In this document: positions 1 to 8,325 of the stretch, piece by piece
How the letters are laid out: each line of letters begins with the position of its first letter
Numbering within the stretch: the first letter of the stretch is position 1
Source of the DNA: Achromobacter sp. AONIH1
GTDB lineage: Bacteria > Pseudomonadota > Gammaproteobacteria > Burkholderiales > Burkholderiaceae_B
Direction of reading: 5' to 3'
NCBI RefSeq assembly: GCF_002902905.1
Contig: NZ_CP026124.1
Location: 620,001-684,000 of the forward strand
Length of the DNA: 64,000 nt
Program-made: the position numbers and the translations under genes
Notes under the pieces: generated by a model
What the model was told of the DNA's origin: nothing
What the model saw: the letters and a program-made list of their open reading frames with translations, nothing else
Databases searched by the model: none

Positions 1-1
1 G

Positions 2-325
2 ACGCGGGTGGTGGATCCGGCCCGCGTGTCCGGCCATTTCCACGACACCTACGGGCAGGCGCTGGCCAATATCCTGGCCGCGCTGGAAACCGGCATCTCG
101 ATCTTCCACACCTCGGTGGCAGGCCTGGGCGGCTGCCCCTACGCCAAGGGCGCGACCGGCAACGTGGCCACCGAGGACGTGCTCTACATGCTGCGCGGCC
201 TGGACATCGACACCGGCGTGGACTTCGACGCCGTGGTGGACATCGGCCAGTGGATGGCCGGCCATCTGAACCGCAAGGGATCCAGCCGCGCCGGCAACGC
301 CATCGCGGCCAAGCGCGCCGCATGA
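2..325 (+). CDS. mvaB: Hydroxymethylglutaryl-CoA lyase, C-terminal part
   Basis: The last 107 residues of a lyase that splits HMG-CoA into acetoacetate and acetyl-CoA in leucine and ketone-body catabolism. The open frame enters from the left edge, so the start lies outside the window. Visible family marks are the metal-binding HFHDTYG segment near the beginning and the glycine-rich GLGGCPYAKGATGN stretch, which carries the active-site cysteine, followed by VATEDV. The stop codon overlaps the start of the next gene (ATGA), so the two are probably co-translated. The family call is firm; the substrate follows from the family. Confidence 0.93.
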   Translation, partial: TRVVDPARVSGHFHDTYGQALANILAALETGISIFHTSVAGLGGCPYAKGATGNVATEDVLYMLRGLDIDTGVDFDAVVDIGQWMAGHLNRKGSSRAGNAIAAKRAA

Positions 326-783
326 GCGTGAACGCAAGCGCGCCGACCGCCGAGGAACGCGCCGCGCTGCTGCGCGATATCGGGCCCCTGCCCTTGTCGG
401 GCCAGGCCTGGCCCGACTGGGTCCGCATCCTGTCCTGGGTGATCCTGGCGGTGCTGGGCGTGCAGGCGGTCACCTCCGCCATCGGCGCGCCGGACGCGCT
501 CGAGGCGCTGCCCGCCGTGCTGGCCGGCCTGTGCTTCGCCGCGCTGCTGTTCGTGGCCTGGCACATGCAGACCTCGATCACCACCATCGACGAGCGCGGC
601 CTGCGCCAGAGCTGGTACCGACGCCGCGAAGTGGCCTGGGAAGACGTGCGCCAGGCGCGCTTCGTGCCCATGCTGTTTTCCAAGCGGCTGGTGATCTTCA
701 CGCACAGCGGCCGGCCGGTGATCTTCCAGGGCGGCACGCGCGAGCTGCGCGCGGCGTTCGTCAAGATTGCTAGAGTGTATTGA
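322..783 (+). CDS. Small membrane protein with a PH-like C-terminal domain, unknown function
   Basis: A 153-residue protein whose ATG overlaps the stop of the lyase gene (ATGA), indicating translational coupling. Two hydrophobic segments lie at about residues 33-50 and 58-78. The basic, strand-rich half after them (TSITTIDERGLRQSWYRRR, then VAWEDV) resembles the bacterial PH-like domains of small two-helix membrane proteins. I do not recognise a specific family and assign no function. The start at 322 is preferred over upstream in-frame codons because those lie deep inside the lyase gene. Confidence 0.75.
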   Translation: MSVNASAPTAEERAALLRDIGPLPLSGQAWPDWVRILSWVILAVLGVQAVTSAIGAPDALEALPAVLAGLCFAALLFVAWHMQTSITTIDERGLRQSWYRRREVAWEDVRQARFVPMLFSKRLVIFTHSGRPVIFQGGTRELRAAFVKIARVY

Positions 784-787
784 TCCT

Positions 788-863
788 CCCCCCCGAAGCG
801 CTGCGCGCTTCCCCCCCAGGGGGGCGCAGCTACGGACCGGCGGAGCCGGATCCGTGCTGCCCC
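788..863. repeat. Dispersed hairpin repeat, copy A
   Basis: A 76-bp intergenic element four bases after a stop codon, matched by copies at 27365-27440 and 45701-45774 and by a fragment at 18009-18027. It has three hairpins. The first is GAAGCG/CGCTTC (795-811). The second is a C6-A-G6 block (812-824). The third is long (826-860), with arms GCAGC, CGGA and CCGGC closed by a GGA loop and returning as GCCGG, TCCG and GCTGC. There is no T-run, so it is not a standard intrinsic terminator. Confidence 0.85.
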
Positions 864-870
864 GATGGTG

Positions 871-946
871 GGGCGCTGGTGGCTTGCGTAGGGAATGGCT
901 CGATTGGGGGGCTCTGGTGGCGTGCGGAGGGGATGGCTCGATTGGG
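871..946. repeat. Two tandem 38-bp units
   Basis: Units 871-908 and 909-946 align without gaps. Both begin GGGC and end in ATGGCTCGATTGGG, with a few substitutions between. They directly follow hairpin-repeat copy A. No coding frame in this stretch looks real. Confidence 0.8.
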
Positions 947-995
947 CGTTGCCTGACTCAGATGTTCATTTCCGCGTGGGAAACCGATCAGGTCA

Positions 996-1034
996 AAAAA
1001 AACGGCCTCATGTTTTGCATGAGGCCGGTTTTTG
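996..1034. terminator. Bidirectional intrinsic terminator
   Basis: A perfect 10-bp stem (1003-1012 pairing with 1018-1027, arm CGGCCTCATG) and a 5-nt loop, flanked by an A-run on the left and a T-run on the right. It serves the minus-strand binding-protein gene ending at 1058 and could also stop plus-strand transcription from the 322-783 gene. Confidence 0.9.
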
Positions 1035-1057
1035 TCTTGCGGATTTGCCGTGGCGGG

Positions 1058-2077
1058 CTAGCGGATCGGCAGTGCGTACATGAGGCCGCCTTGCGTCCAT
1101 TGCGCGTTCAGGCCGCGCTGGATTTTCAGCGGGCTGCCCTGGCCGACGTGGCGTTCGAAGCTTTCACCGTAATTGCCCACCTGCTTGACGATCTGGTAGG
1201 CCCATTTTTCGTCCAGCCCCAGGTTGGCGCCGCTGCCGGCGGTGACGCCGAGGATGCGCTTGATGTTGGGGTTGGCGCTGTTCTTGGCCAGGTCGTCCAC
1301 GTTCTTGGAGGTGATGCCGTATTCCTCGGCCTCGATCATGGCGGACAGCGACCAGCGCACGATGTTGAGCCAGGCGTCGTCGCCCTGGCGCACGAAGGGG
1401 CCCAGCGGTTCCTTGGAGATGATCTCGGGCAGCACCACGTAATCGTCCGGATTCTGCAGCTTGGAGATGCGGATCGAAGCCAGGCCCGAGGCGTCGGTGG
1501 AGAACACGTCGCAACGGCCGGCCGCGAAGGCGTTGACCACTTCGTTGAAGGTCTCGATGACGACCGGCTTGTAGGTGACGTGATTGGCGCGCGCCCAGTC
1601 GGCCAGCGTGTTCTCGTTGGACGTGCCGGTCTGCAGGCAGATAGTGGCGCCGTTGATGTCCTTGGCGCTCTTGACGCCCAGCGACTTGGGCACCAGGAAG
1701 CCCTGGCCGTCATAGAAGTTGATGCCGGCATGGATGATGCCCAACGCGGTGTCGCGCTGCTGCGTGACCGTGGTGTTGCGCGTCAGCACGTCCACCTCGC
1801 CCGATTGCAGGGCGGTGAAACGCTGCTGCGAATTGAGCGGCACCACCTTGATCTTGTCGGCGTCGCCGAACACCGCGGCGGCCACGGCGCGGCACAGGTC
1901 CACGTCCAGCCCTTGCCACTTGCCTTGCGCGTCGGGCGCGGAAAAGCCCGCGAAGCCCGTGGTCGTGCCGCAAGTCACGGCGCCGCGCTGGCGCACCACG
2001 TCCAGCGTGGCCGCTTGCGCGCCCTGTGCCGCGGCCGCCAAGAGCGCCGCGCCGATCAAGCCTTTTGCAATGTTCAT
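1058..2077 (-). CDS. Polar/general amino-acid ABC transporter substrate-binding protein
   Basis: A 339-residue periplasmic solute-binding protein of family 3 (AapJ/BztA type), expected to capture amino acids for an ABC permease. It has a signal peptide of about 23 residues ending AQGAQA. The family signature follows: LDVVRQRGAVTCG, then GLDVDLCRAVAAAVFGD, RFTALQSGEVDVL and TGTSNENTLADW. The start at 2077 is chosen because it begins the signal peptide directly and follows an AGGAATCCAGG stretch; an upstream in-frame extension would bury the signal. No permease or ATPase genes adjoin it, so it is an orphan component here. A strong terminator follows. Confidence 0.9.
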   Translation of the reverse strand: MNIAKGLIGAALLAAAAQGAQAATLDVVRQRGAVTCGTTTGFAGFSAPDAQGKWQGLDVDLCRAVAAAVFGDADKIKVVPLNSQQRFTALQSGEVDVLTRNTTVTQQRDTALGIIHAGINFYDGQGFLVPKSLGVKSAKDINGATICLQTGTSNENTLADWARANHVTYKPVVIETFNEVVNAFAAGRCDVFSTDASGLASIRISKLQNPDDYVVLPEIISKEPLGPFVRQGDDAWLNIVRWSLSAMIEAEEYGITSKNVDDLAKNSANPNIKRILGVTAGSGANLGLDEKWAYQIVKQVGNYGESFERHVGQGSPLKIQRGLNAQWTQGGLMYALPIR

Positions 2078-2265
2078 GACCTGGATTCCTGTCCTGTTGA
2101 TGCGAGGCGCGGAAACGCGCCAAGCCGCGAAGCTTATCGACATAAGGCGCCCGCAACAAATAACGGCCGCTTATTTAGGTATGCCTGCCACGCAGGAAGC
2201 GTGACAGGCGGGAACAAGAGTAAACCGTGGCGACGATCCGCCGCGCCGCGCGCGTTTGCGAAGGA

Positions 2266-3507
2266 TCAGGCCGCCAGCGAAATCGACACCGGAGCGTTGG
2301 CCTCGCAGGCATCCAGCGCGCGGCCCAGCCGCACCATGCCCTCGGCGATCTGAGCCTCGTTCATGGTGGCGAAGGACATGCGCATGGCGTGCAGGTCGGC
2401 CCGCGCCGCGTCGGCGTAGAAGGCCTTGCCCGGCACGTACACGACTTCATGCTCGATGGCGTAGGGCAACAGCCGCGTGGCGTCGATCTCGCCGGTCAGG
2501 CGGGCCCAGAAGAACATGCCGCCCTCGGGCTTGCTGAAGCGCACGCGCCCGTCCAGCTCGCGCGACAGCGCCTCGGCCATCGCATCACAGCGCAGGCCGT
2601 AGGCGGCGCGGATGCGCGGCACATGCTCTTCGTAGCGACCGTTGGCCAGGTATTGCGCCACCACTTCCTGAATCCAGGCCGAGCAGGCCATGTCGTCGGC
2701 CGCCTTGGCGCTGACGCAGCGACCGCGGATCGCGGGCGGGGCCACCAGCCAGCCGATGCGCAGCCCCGGCGCCATGGTCTTGGACATGCTGGCCAGGTAG
2801 ACGGCCCAGTGGCGGGCCTCGCCCTCGGCCAGCGCGGCGATGGGCGGCACGGCCTCGCCGGCGAAGCGCAGCTCGCTGTAGGGATCGTCCTCGACGATCA
2901 GGAAGCGATGCTTGACCGCCAGCTCCAGCAGTCGCAGACGGCGCGCGCGCGTCAGCGTCGCGCCACAGGGGTTCGAGAACGAGGCCACCACGCACACGAT
3001 CTTGGGCTTGACGCGCGCGGCCAGCTCATCGAGCGCATCCACGTCGATGCCTTCCGGGCCGGACGGCACGGTGTGCACGGTGGCGCCGGTATAGCGCAGC
3101 GCCTGCACCGAATTCGGGAAAGCCGGCGTCTCGATGATGGCGTGGTCGCCCGGCTGCAGCATGACGCGCGTCAGCAGCGCCAGCGCCTGTTGCGAGCCGC
3201 CGGTGACGGCCAGCTCGGTGTCCGCGTCGCAGCGCAGGCCGCGCGCGGCCGACAGGCGCGCCAGCTCATGGCGCAGGCTGGCCTGGCCGTCGATGTTCGA
3301 ATACTGCAGGCAGGCGCCCAGGCGCGCCATGACCTGGGACGAGGCCAGCGACAGGCCGTCCACATCGAACAGCTCGGGCGCCGGATAGCCGCCGGCCAGC
3401 GAGATCGTGCCCGGACGCATGGCGTAGGGCATGAGCGAGCGGATCGGCGAAGCGGGAGGATTCAGGAAGGGCGTGGCAAAGGCGTATTCGGGCGCTGCGC
3501 TGGACAT
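2266..3507 (-). CDS. PLP-dependent aminotransferase, class I/II (2-aminoadipate aminotransferase-like)
   Basis: A 413-residue fold-type I aminotransferase resembling LysN and the catalytic half of MocR proteins but without an N-terminal GntR domain. Visible elements are ISLAGGYPAPELF near the N-terminus, TGGSQQALALL for cofactor phosphate binding, NPCGATLT, VEDDPYSELRF and SMSKTMAPGLRIGW, in which the lysine forms the Schiff base. The exact substrate cannot be read from sequence. It is divergent from yggS, with about 200 bp between them holding both promoters. Confidence 0.88.
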   Translation of the reverse strand: MSSAAPEYAFATPFLNPPASPIRSLMPYAMRPGTISLAGGYPAPELFDVDGLSLASSQVMARLGACLQYSNIDGQASLRHELARLSAARGLRCDADTELAVTGGSQQALALLTRVMLQPGDHAIIETPAFPNSVQALRYTGATVHTVPSGPEGIDVDALDELAARVKPKIVCVVASFSNPCGATLTRARRLRLLELAVKHRFLIVEDDPYSELRFAGEAVPPIAALAEGEARHWAVYLASMSKTMAPGLRIGWLVAPPAIRGRCVSAKAADDMACSAWIQEVVAQYLANGRYEEHVPRIRAAYGLRCDAMAEALSRELDGRVRFSKPEGGMFFWARLTGEIDATRLLPYAIEHEVVYVPGKAFYADAARADLHAMRMSFATMNEAQIAEGMVRLGRALDACEANAPVSISLAA

Positions 3508-3704
3508 GGCGGGACGATGGGCAGGAGGAAGGACCGTGTCGCCCGCGGGGCGGCGCCGGATAGCTTGAAACCTTGAGACATAAAGAAATGCCGATAAATT
3601 CTAAGCCTGCGAATTGCACAGGGTCAACGTCATGCCGCCCCTGTGTAGCGGAACCCGCCGCCACAGTCCTAAACTATGGGACATCGCATATTCCAGAGAC
3701 CTGC

Positions 3705-4424
3705 ATGACCGCCGCCGACACCATGGCCGGGCGCCTCGCCCAGATCCGACTACGCATCGCCCAGGCCTGCCAGCGCGCCGGCCGCGACCCCGGGGAAGTG
3801 ACGCTGCTGCCCGTCAGCAAGACCTTCGGCGTCGACGCCATCCGCGCAGCCATGGCGCTGGGCCTGAACCGGTTCGGCGAGAACAAGACGCAGGAAATCC
3901 GCCAGAAGGCGGCCGCCCTGTCGGGGGAGGGGCTGCAATGGGTGCTGATCGGCCATCTGCAGACCAACAAGGCCAAGGACGCCGCGCGCGACGCCACCGA
4001 GGTGCAATCACTGGACCGCCTGGACCTGGCCGAGGCCCTGCACCGCCGGCTGGCGCAAGAAGGCCGCACGCTGGACGCGCTGGTGCAGGTCAAGACCTCC
4101 AGCGAGCCCAGCAAGTACGGCATGGCGCCGGAAGACGTGCCGGCCTTCCTGCGCCGCATCGCGTCCGACTTCCCCACGCTGCGCGTGCGCGGCCTGATGA
4201 CGCTGGCCGTGAACTCGCCCGATCCCGCCGAGGTGCGCGCGTGCTTTCGCGCATTGCGCGAACTGCGCGACCGGCTGCGGCTGGACCTGCCCGCCGGCGT
4301 GTCGCTGGACCGGCTGTCGATGGGCATGAGCGGCGATTTCGAGCTGGCCATCGAGGAAGGCTCGACCGAGGTGCGCATCGGCACGGCCGTCTTCGGCGCC
4401 CGCAGCTATCCCGAGCCGCAATAG
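3705..4424 (+). CDS. yggS: YggS-type pyridoxal-phosphate homeostasis protein
   Basis: A 239-residue PLP-carrier protein (PROSC/PLPBP family) that buffers PLP and affects amino- and keto-acid balance without known catalysis. The PLP lysine is K39 in LLPVSKTFG. Other family marks are FGENKTQEI, WVLIGHLQTNKAK, SSEPSKYGM, GLMTLA and LSMGMSGDFELAIEEGSTEVRIG. The ATG at 3705 gives the usual family length; the frame stays open upstream but that stretch looks non-coding. It stands next to a divergent PLP-dependent aminotransferase and is not linked to proC here. Confidence 0.95.
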   Translation: MTAADTMAGRLAQIRLRIAQACQRAGRDPGEVTLLPVSKTFGVDAIRAAMALGLNRFGENKTQEIRQKAAALSGEGLQWVLIGHLQTNKAKDAARDATEVQSLDRLDLAEALHRRLAQEGRTLDALVQVKTSSEPSKYGMAPEDVPAFLRRIASDFPTLRVRGLMTLAVNSPDPAEVRACFRALRELRDRLRLDLPAGVSLDRLSMGMSGDFELAIEEGSTEVRIGTAVFGARSYPEPQ

Positions 4425-4592
4425 CCGGACCTCCTCGCGCGCGCCCGGGCGGCCGGATGCCGCGCCGCAGCGCCTGAAAAACCGCAACCATGCGCCGAAA
4501 CGCGCAGGCATAATAGCGGCGCAAAACAGCGCGGCCGCGCCAAGCGGCGCCCGCCCGCGCATCCATATCGATCCCGCACGAGGAGACACCCC

Positions 4593-5561
4593 ATGCACAA
4601 GCACGCGAAGCGCCTGTTGGCGCTGGCCGCCCTGTCCCTGGCCGCCACTGCTGCCAGCGCCCAATCCTGGCCCACCCAGCCGATCCGCTGGATCGTGCCC
4701 TACCCGGCCGGCGGCGGCGCCGACGTGGTCGCGCGCACGGTCGCCGGCGGCATGGAAAAACCGCTGGGCCAGACCATCGTGGTCGAGAACCGCCCCGGCG
4801 CGGCCACCATCATCGGCGCGACCGCCGTGTCCCAGGCCGAGCCGTCCGGCTACATGATCGGCACCGCCGATTCGGGCACGCTGGCCTTCAACCCCTCGCT
4901 GTACGCCAAGCTGTCCTACGACCCGTCCAAGTTCACCTACATCGGCGGCATCGCCAAGTTCCCGCTGCTGCTGGCGGTGAATGTGAACTCGCCGTACAAG
5001 TCGGTGGCCGACGTGATCGCGGCCGCCAAGAAAGAGCCCGGCAAGCTGACCGCCGCCTCGGCCGGCGCCGGCTCGCCCCACCATCTGGCGCTGGAGCTGT
5101 TCAAGCAGCGCACCGGCGCCGAGCTGCTGCACGTGCCCTACAAGGGCGCCGCGCCCGCCATCCAGGACCTGCTGGGCGGACAGGTGGACGTGATGTTCAT
5201 CGATCTGGCCGCCGGCCTGCCCAACGTGAAGGCGGGCAAGCTACGCGTGCTGGCCGCGGCCACGCCCGCGCGCGTCGCCGTGCTGCCCGACGCGCCGACC
5301 ATGGCCGAGCAGGGCGTGGCCAACTTCACCGCCTACGCCTGGCAGGGTCTGGTCGCGCCGGCCGGCGTGCCGGAGAACGTGGTCAAGAAGCTGTCGGCCG
5401 ACCTGGACGCCACGCTCAAGACCCCGGCCGTGTCGCAGAAGATGATGGACATGGGCGTAATCCCCATGCCGCTGTCGGCGCAGGAATTCAGGGCCTATGC
5501 CGACCAGGAGCGCGCCGCCTGGGCGGACGTGATCAAGAAGGCCGGCATCAAGCTCGAATGA
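4593..5561 (+). CDS. Bug-family (tripartite tricarboxylate transporter) substrate-binding protein
   Basis: A 322-residue periplasmic binding protein of the Bug family, greatly expanded in Bordetella and relatives; members bind small carboxylates or related organic anions. A signal peptide of about 24 residues ends AASA. Typical motifs are WPTQPIRWIVPYPAGGGADV, VENRPGAATIIGA, ELLHVPYKGAAPAIQDLLGGQ and APTMAEQG. GAGGAGAC lies 7 nt before the ATG. No TctA/TctB membrane genes adjoin it, as is usual for this family, so the ligand cannot be inferred. Confidence 0.92.
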   Translation: MHKHAKRLLALAALSLAATAASAQSWPTQPIRWIVPYPAGGGADVVARTVAGGMEKPLGQTIVVENRPGAATIIGATAVSQAEPSGYMIGTADSGTLAFNPSLYAKLSYDPSKFTYIGGIAKFPLLLAVNVNSPYKSVADVIAAAKKEPGKLTAASAGAGSPHHLALELFKQRTGAELLHVPYKGAAPAIQDLLGGQVDVMFIDLAAGLPNVKAGKLRVLAAATPARVAVLPDAPTMAEQGVANFTAYAWQGLVAPAGVPENVVKKLSADLDATLKTPAVSQKMMDMGVIPMPLSAQEFRAYADQERAAWADVIKKAGIKLE

Positions 5562-5582
5562 GCGCGCCGGCATGACACGGGA

Positions 5583-5608
5583 CGCGGCCTTCGGGCCGCG
5601 TTTTTTTT
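5583..5608 (+). terminator. Intrinsic terminator after the Bug gene
   Basis: A 7-bp GC stem (CGCGGCC/GGCCGCG) with a TTCG tetraloop, followed by eight T residues. It is a textbook Rho-independent terminator 21 bp after the stop codon. Confidence 0.95.
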
Positions 5609-5711
5609 CGTCCCGACGTTTTGATGAACTCTTGAGCTTGCTTCCGCCGCTTTCATGCGCTGGCTCTAATCGCCGCAACCATCGCACGATGCGCATCAAT
5701 CAGGAGTCTTC

Positions 5712-6239
5712 ATGAAAGCCCGCGTTTTCCTTTCCCTGGCCCTGGCCCTGCCGGCCGCGGCCCACAGTTTCACCGTGCAGATGATGCACGTCACGCCGGA
5801 AGGCATCGGCCAGCTTGCCGGCACCGTGGTGATCGAGGACAGCGCCGCCGGCGCGCGCCTGACGCCGGACCTGCGCGGCCTGCCGCCGGGTCCGCACGGC
5901 TTTCATCTGCACCAGAACGGCGACTGCGGCCCGACCGTGGTTGACGGCAAGGCTACGCCCGCCGGCGCGGCGGGCGGGCACTGGGATCCGGCCGGCCACG
6001 GACATCACCTGGGGCCTCAGCTGGGCCACGCCGTCGGCAAGGGCCACCAGGGCGACCTGCCCCGCCTGGAAGTTTCCGCCGATGGCAGCGTCCACGGCGC
6101 CGTGGTTGCGCCACGCCTGAAGGCCAGCGACTTCAAGGGCCGCAGCCTGATGATCCATGCCGGCGGCGACAACTACAGCGACACGCCCGCGCCGCTGGGC
6201 GGCGGCGGAGCGCGCATCGTCTGCGGCGTCGTGCACTGA
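5712..6239 (+). CDS. sodC: Cu/Zn superoxide dismutase, periplasmic
   Basis: A 175-residue SodC that converts superoxide to hydrogen peroxide and oxygen in the periplasm. An N-terminal signal (MKARVFLSLALALPAAAH) precedes the mature part. Metal ligands are visible in HGFHLHQNGDC (Cu) and in GGHWDP with the following GHGHH (bridging and Zn ligands); HAGGDNYSD and GGARIVCGV complete the active channel and the disulphide. CAGGAG lies 6 nt before the ATG. It is convergent with the DUF3857 gene. Confidence 0.96.
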   Translation: MKARVFLSLALALPAAAHSFTVQMMHVTPEGIGQLAGTVVIEDSAAGARLTPDLRGLPPGPHGFHLHQNGDCGPTVVDGKATPAGAAGGHWDPAGHGHHLGPQLGHAVGKGHQGDLPRLEVSADGSVHGAVVAPRLKASDFKGRSLMIHAGGDNYSDTPAPLGGGGARIVCGVVH

Positions 6240-6248
6240 ACCTCCGCG

Positions 6249-6270
6249 CCTGCCCGGCGCGCCGGGCAGG
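6249..6270. terminator. Perfect 22-bp palindrome between convergent genes
   Basis: Two 11-base arms, the left one being CCTGCCCGGCG, with no spacer, between the stops of sodC and the convergent DUF3857 gene. It would form a strong hairpin on either transcript. No T-run follows, so a role as a two-way terminator or RNA-end stabiliser is likely but unproven. Confidence 0.55.
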
Positions 6271-6288
6271 AAGCCGCGCCGGCGCGCG

Positions 6289-8175
6289 TCAGGCCGGCGG
6301 CAGTTTCACGGCCATGCGCAGCTGCTCCGCGCAGGCGCGGCCCTGCTCGACCGCCTTGCCGAATGCGTCCGACATGATTTCGGCGTGGCTGAACCAGGCG
6401 GCTTTCCTCACCGACTTGTAGCGATAGCGGTAGCCGGCGTCCGTGGGTTCTCCGTCCAGGTCCAGGTCGAACCAGGACGAGCGCAGCGTGCAATGCAACG
6501 CAGGCGACTCGACGGTCGCGCCCGTGAGCGTCACGTCATACGAGGCCGTCTCCGGCGATCCCAGGTAGAGATCGCTCAGCTGGCCGGAGCGGCGATAGCG
6601 CGCGAACGCTTCCCACTCGTCGGTCATGTGATGCACCTGCGCACGGACATAGTGGTCGCCCACGCGGTCCAGCGCCTTCAGGTCGACCAGCTCGGCGTCG
6701 ATGCGGTACGCGGAAGCCATGACGAAATCACTGGACTCGCGCCGCAAGGCGCAGTCGCGGTTCTCCGACGCGAAATGGCGGCACAGGAGCTGATCCATGC
6801 CCACCCTGCCGTGCTGGCGATCGCCCACGCTCAACTCCGCCGCCGACATGCCCGACAGCACGACGGAAGAACGGACCTCGGCCTGCCCGTCACGCAGGAA
6901 ACGCTCGTGGCGGACGACGGCCGCTCCACCCTTCGGACTCGCCAGAGCAATATCCTCGCGGTGCACGGCGCCCGCGCCATCGATCACCAGCGCCCAGCGC
7001 TGCTGGATATCCGGCATGGTGAAGCCCGGCACGAACACGGGATTGGTGGGATCGAGCCACCAGGTCTCGCCGTCGACCTCGGCGCGCACGATGGCGTGAT
7101 TGGGCGCGGACAGGCCGGGCAACAACAGCTCCGGCGCGACAGTGCCGCGCGCCACCAGCGCCGGCTCGGCCTTGATGCCCGCGCCGCGCAGCATGGCCGT
7201 CAGCAGGATGGCCAGATCCTTGCAGTCGCCGTAGCCGTGGCTTTCGATTTCCTGCAGGGAAAAGGGAATCTGGCCGCGCTCGGTGCCGCGCCAGTCGCCC
7301 AGATAGCGATAGCGATCATTGATGTGCCGCATGAGGCCGGCGACGGCCTGCCGGGGCGCCTGGTCGCGCGCGGCTTGCGCCGCCGCCGCGGCGGCCTTGG
7401 GCAGCGCGGCGGCCAGGATCTCGTTGTAGCGCGCGGCGAAGGTGCCGAAGTAGTCCTGCGCCGCCGTGGCGCTGCCGACCTCCAGGCGCGGCGAGCGCCG
7501 CAGATAGCCACTGTCCGGCTCGTCGACGTAGGCGAGATAGCGCGGCGCGCTCTTCAGGTCGACGACGATATGCTTGCCGTCAGGGGAAGCCTGGACCTGG
7601 AAATCCTCCATGGCCTGCGCGCGCCAGGTCATCGGCCGATCGGCGCGGAATTCGGCATGGAAGCGGTCCTGCCGCACCGGGCGCGGCGCCTGCTCCATCA
7701 CGTAGTGGAACTGCGTGGCGTGCGGCACGGCGGCAAAGCGCTCGCGCAGCGTATAGACGATGGTGCTGCCGACCCGCAGATTGGGAAAGGCCAGCGAGGT
7801 CTGCTTTTGCCGCAGAAAGCCCTGTTCCGGATTGGGCGCCATCCGCGTGTCGATCTGCGCCGCGTCCAGCGCAACCGGCTTTTCACCGGGCTGGATCACC
7901 TCGGCGCGCACCACCTCGAGACTGTCGTTTTCCGCGTAGCTGCGATCCACGCGAGAAATCAGGTCGCGCCCGGACAGCGTCAGGATGGTGTAGCGGTAGG
8001 TGCTCAGGCATTCGGTGCTGTTGTCTTGTCCGAAGCGGCACTGGAATTCAACATCTCCGGCCAGGGGCGCTTCGGATACGGGCTGCAGCGCGGCGGCGGC
8101 GGGCAGGCTGGTCGCCGCCAGGAAGGCGGCCAGGATCGGGGTGCGGGGGAAACGGGGCATCAAACGGCGAGCCAT
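6289..8175 (-). CDS. Exported DUF3857/transglutaminase-like protein
   Basis: A 628-residue exported protein. After a signal sequence (about residues 10-28) comes a DUF3857 region with VIQPGEKPVALD and SIVYTLRERF-like strands, then a transglutaminase-like core. Candidate catalytic residues are the cysteine in GYGDCKDLA, the histidine in PNHAIVRAE and the aspartate in WWLDPTN, so the papain-like triad looks intact. A C-terminal beta-rich DUF3858-like region follows. Relatives are proteases, amidases or structural factors of the envelope; the substrate is unknown. Starts at 8175 and 8160 are both possible and neither has a clear ribosome site. A palindrome lies just upstream. Confidence 0.82.
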   Translation of the reverse strand: MARRLMPRFPRTPILAAFLAATSLPAAAALQPVSEAPLAGDVEFQCRFGQDNSTECLSTYRYTILTLSGRDLISRVDRSYAENDSLEVVRAEVIQPGEKPVALDAAQIDTRMAPNPEQGFLRQKQTSLAFPNLRVGSTIVYTLRERFAAVPHATQFHYVMEQAPRPVRQDRFHAEFRADRPMTWRAQAMEDFQVQASPDGKHIVVDLKSAPRYLAYVDEPDSGYLRRSPRLEVGSATAAQDYFGTFAARYNEILAAALPKAAAAAAQAARDQAPRQAVAGLMRHINDRYRYLGDWRGTERGQIPFSLQEIESHGYGDCKDLAILLTAMLRGAGIKAEPALVARGTVAPELLLPGLSAPNHAIVRAEVDGETWWLDPTNPVFVPGFTMPDIQQRWALVIDGAGAVHREDIALASPKGGAAVVRHERFLRDGQAEVRSSVVLSGMSAAELSVGDRQHGRVGMDQLLCRHFASENRDCALRRESSDFVMASAYRIDAELVDLKALDRVGDHYVRAQVHHMTDEWEAFARYRRSGQLSDLYLGSPETASYDVTLTGATVESPALHCTLRSSWFDLDLDGEPTDAGYRYRYKSVRKAAWFSHAEIMSDAFGKAVEQGRACAEQLRMAVKLPPA

Positions 8176-8185
8176 CAAAAAGTAA

Positions 8186-8198
8186 ATTGAGACTCAAT
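8186..8198. promoter_or_regulatory. Palindromic operator candidate upstream of the DUF3857 gene
   Basis: ATTGAG-A-CTCAAT is a perfect 6+1+6 palindrome centred about 17 bp before the start codon, in a local AT-rich patch (8175-8220) within otherwise GC-rich DNA. The position fits a repressor site over the promoter. The binding protein is unknown. Confidence 0.4.
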
Positions 8199-8256
8199 GT
8201 TATTTGATACATAGTAACCATACAAGCCATGGGCCGCCGCTGGCGTCGCGCAAAGC

Positions 8257-8286
8257 AAAACGCCCGGCGGAACCGCCGGGCGTTTG
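8257..8286 (-). terminator. Intrinsic terminator of the DUF3683 oxidoreductase gene
   Basis: Arms CGCCCGGCGG (8261-8270) and its complement (8273-8282) form a strong stem with AAAA on the left, read as a U-run on the minus strand, and TTT on the right. It lies 40-65 bp past the minus-strand stop at 8326. Confidence 0.85.
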
Positions 8287-8325
8287 CAAGACAGCGATAC
8301 CCGCCGGCAGGCGGGCGCGTGACGG

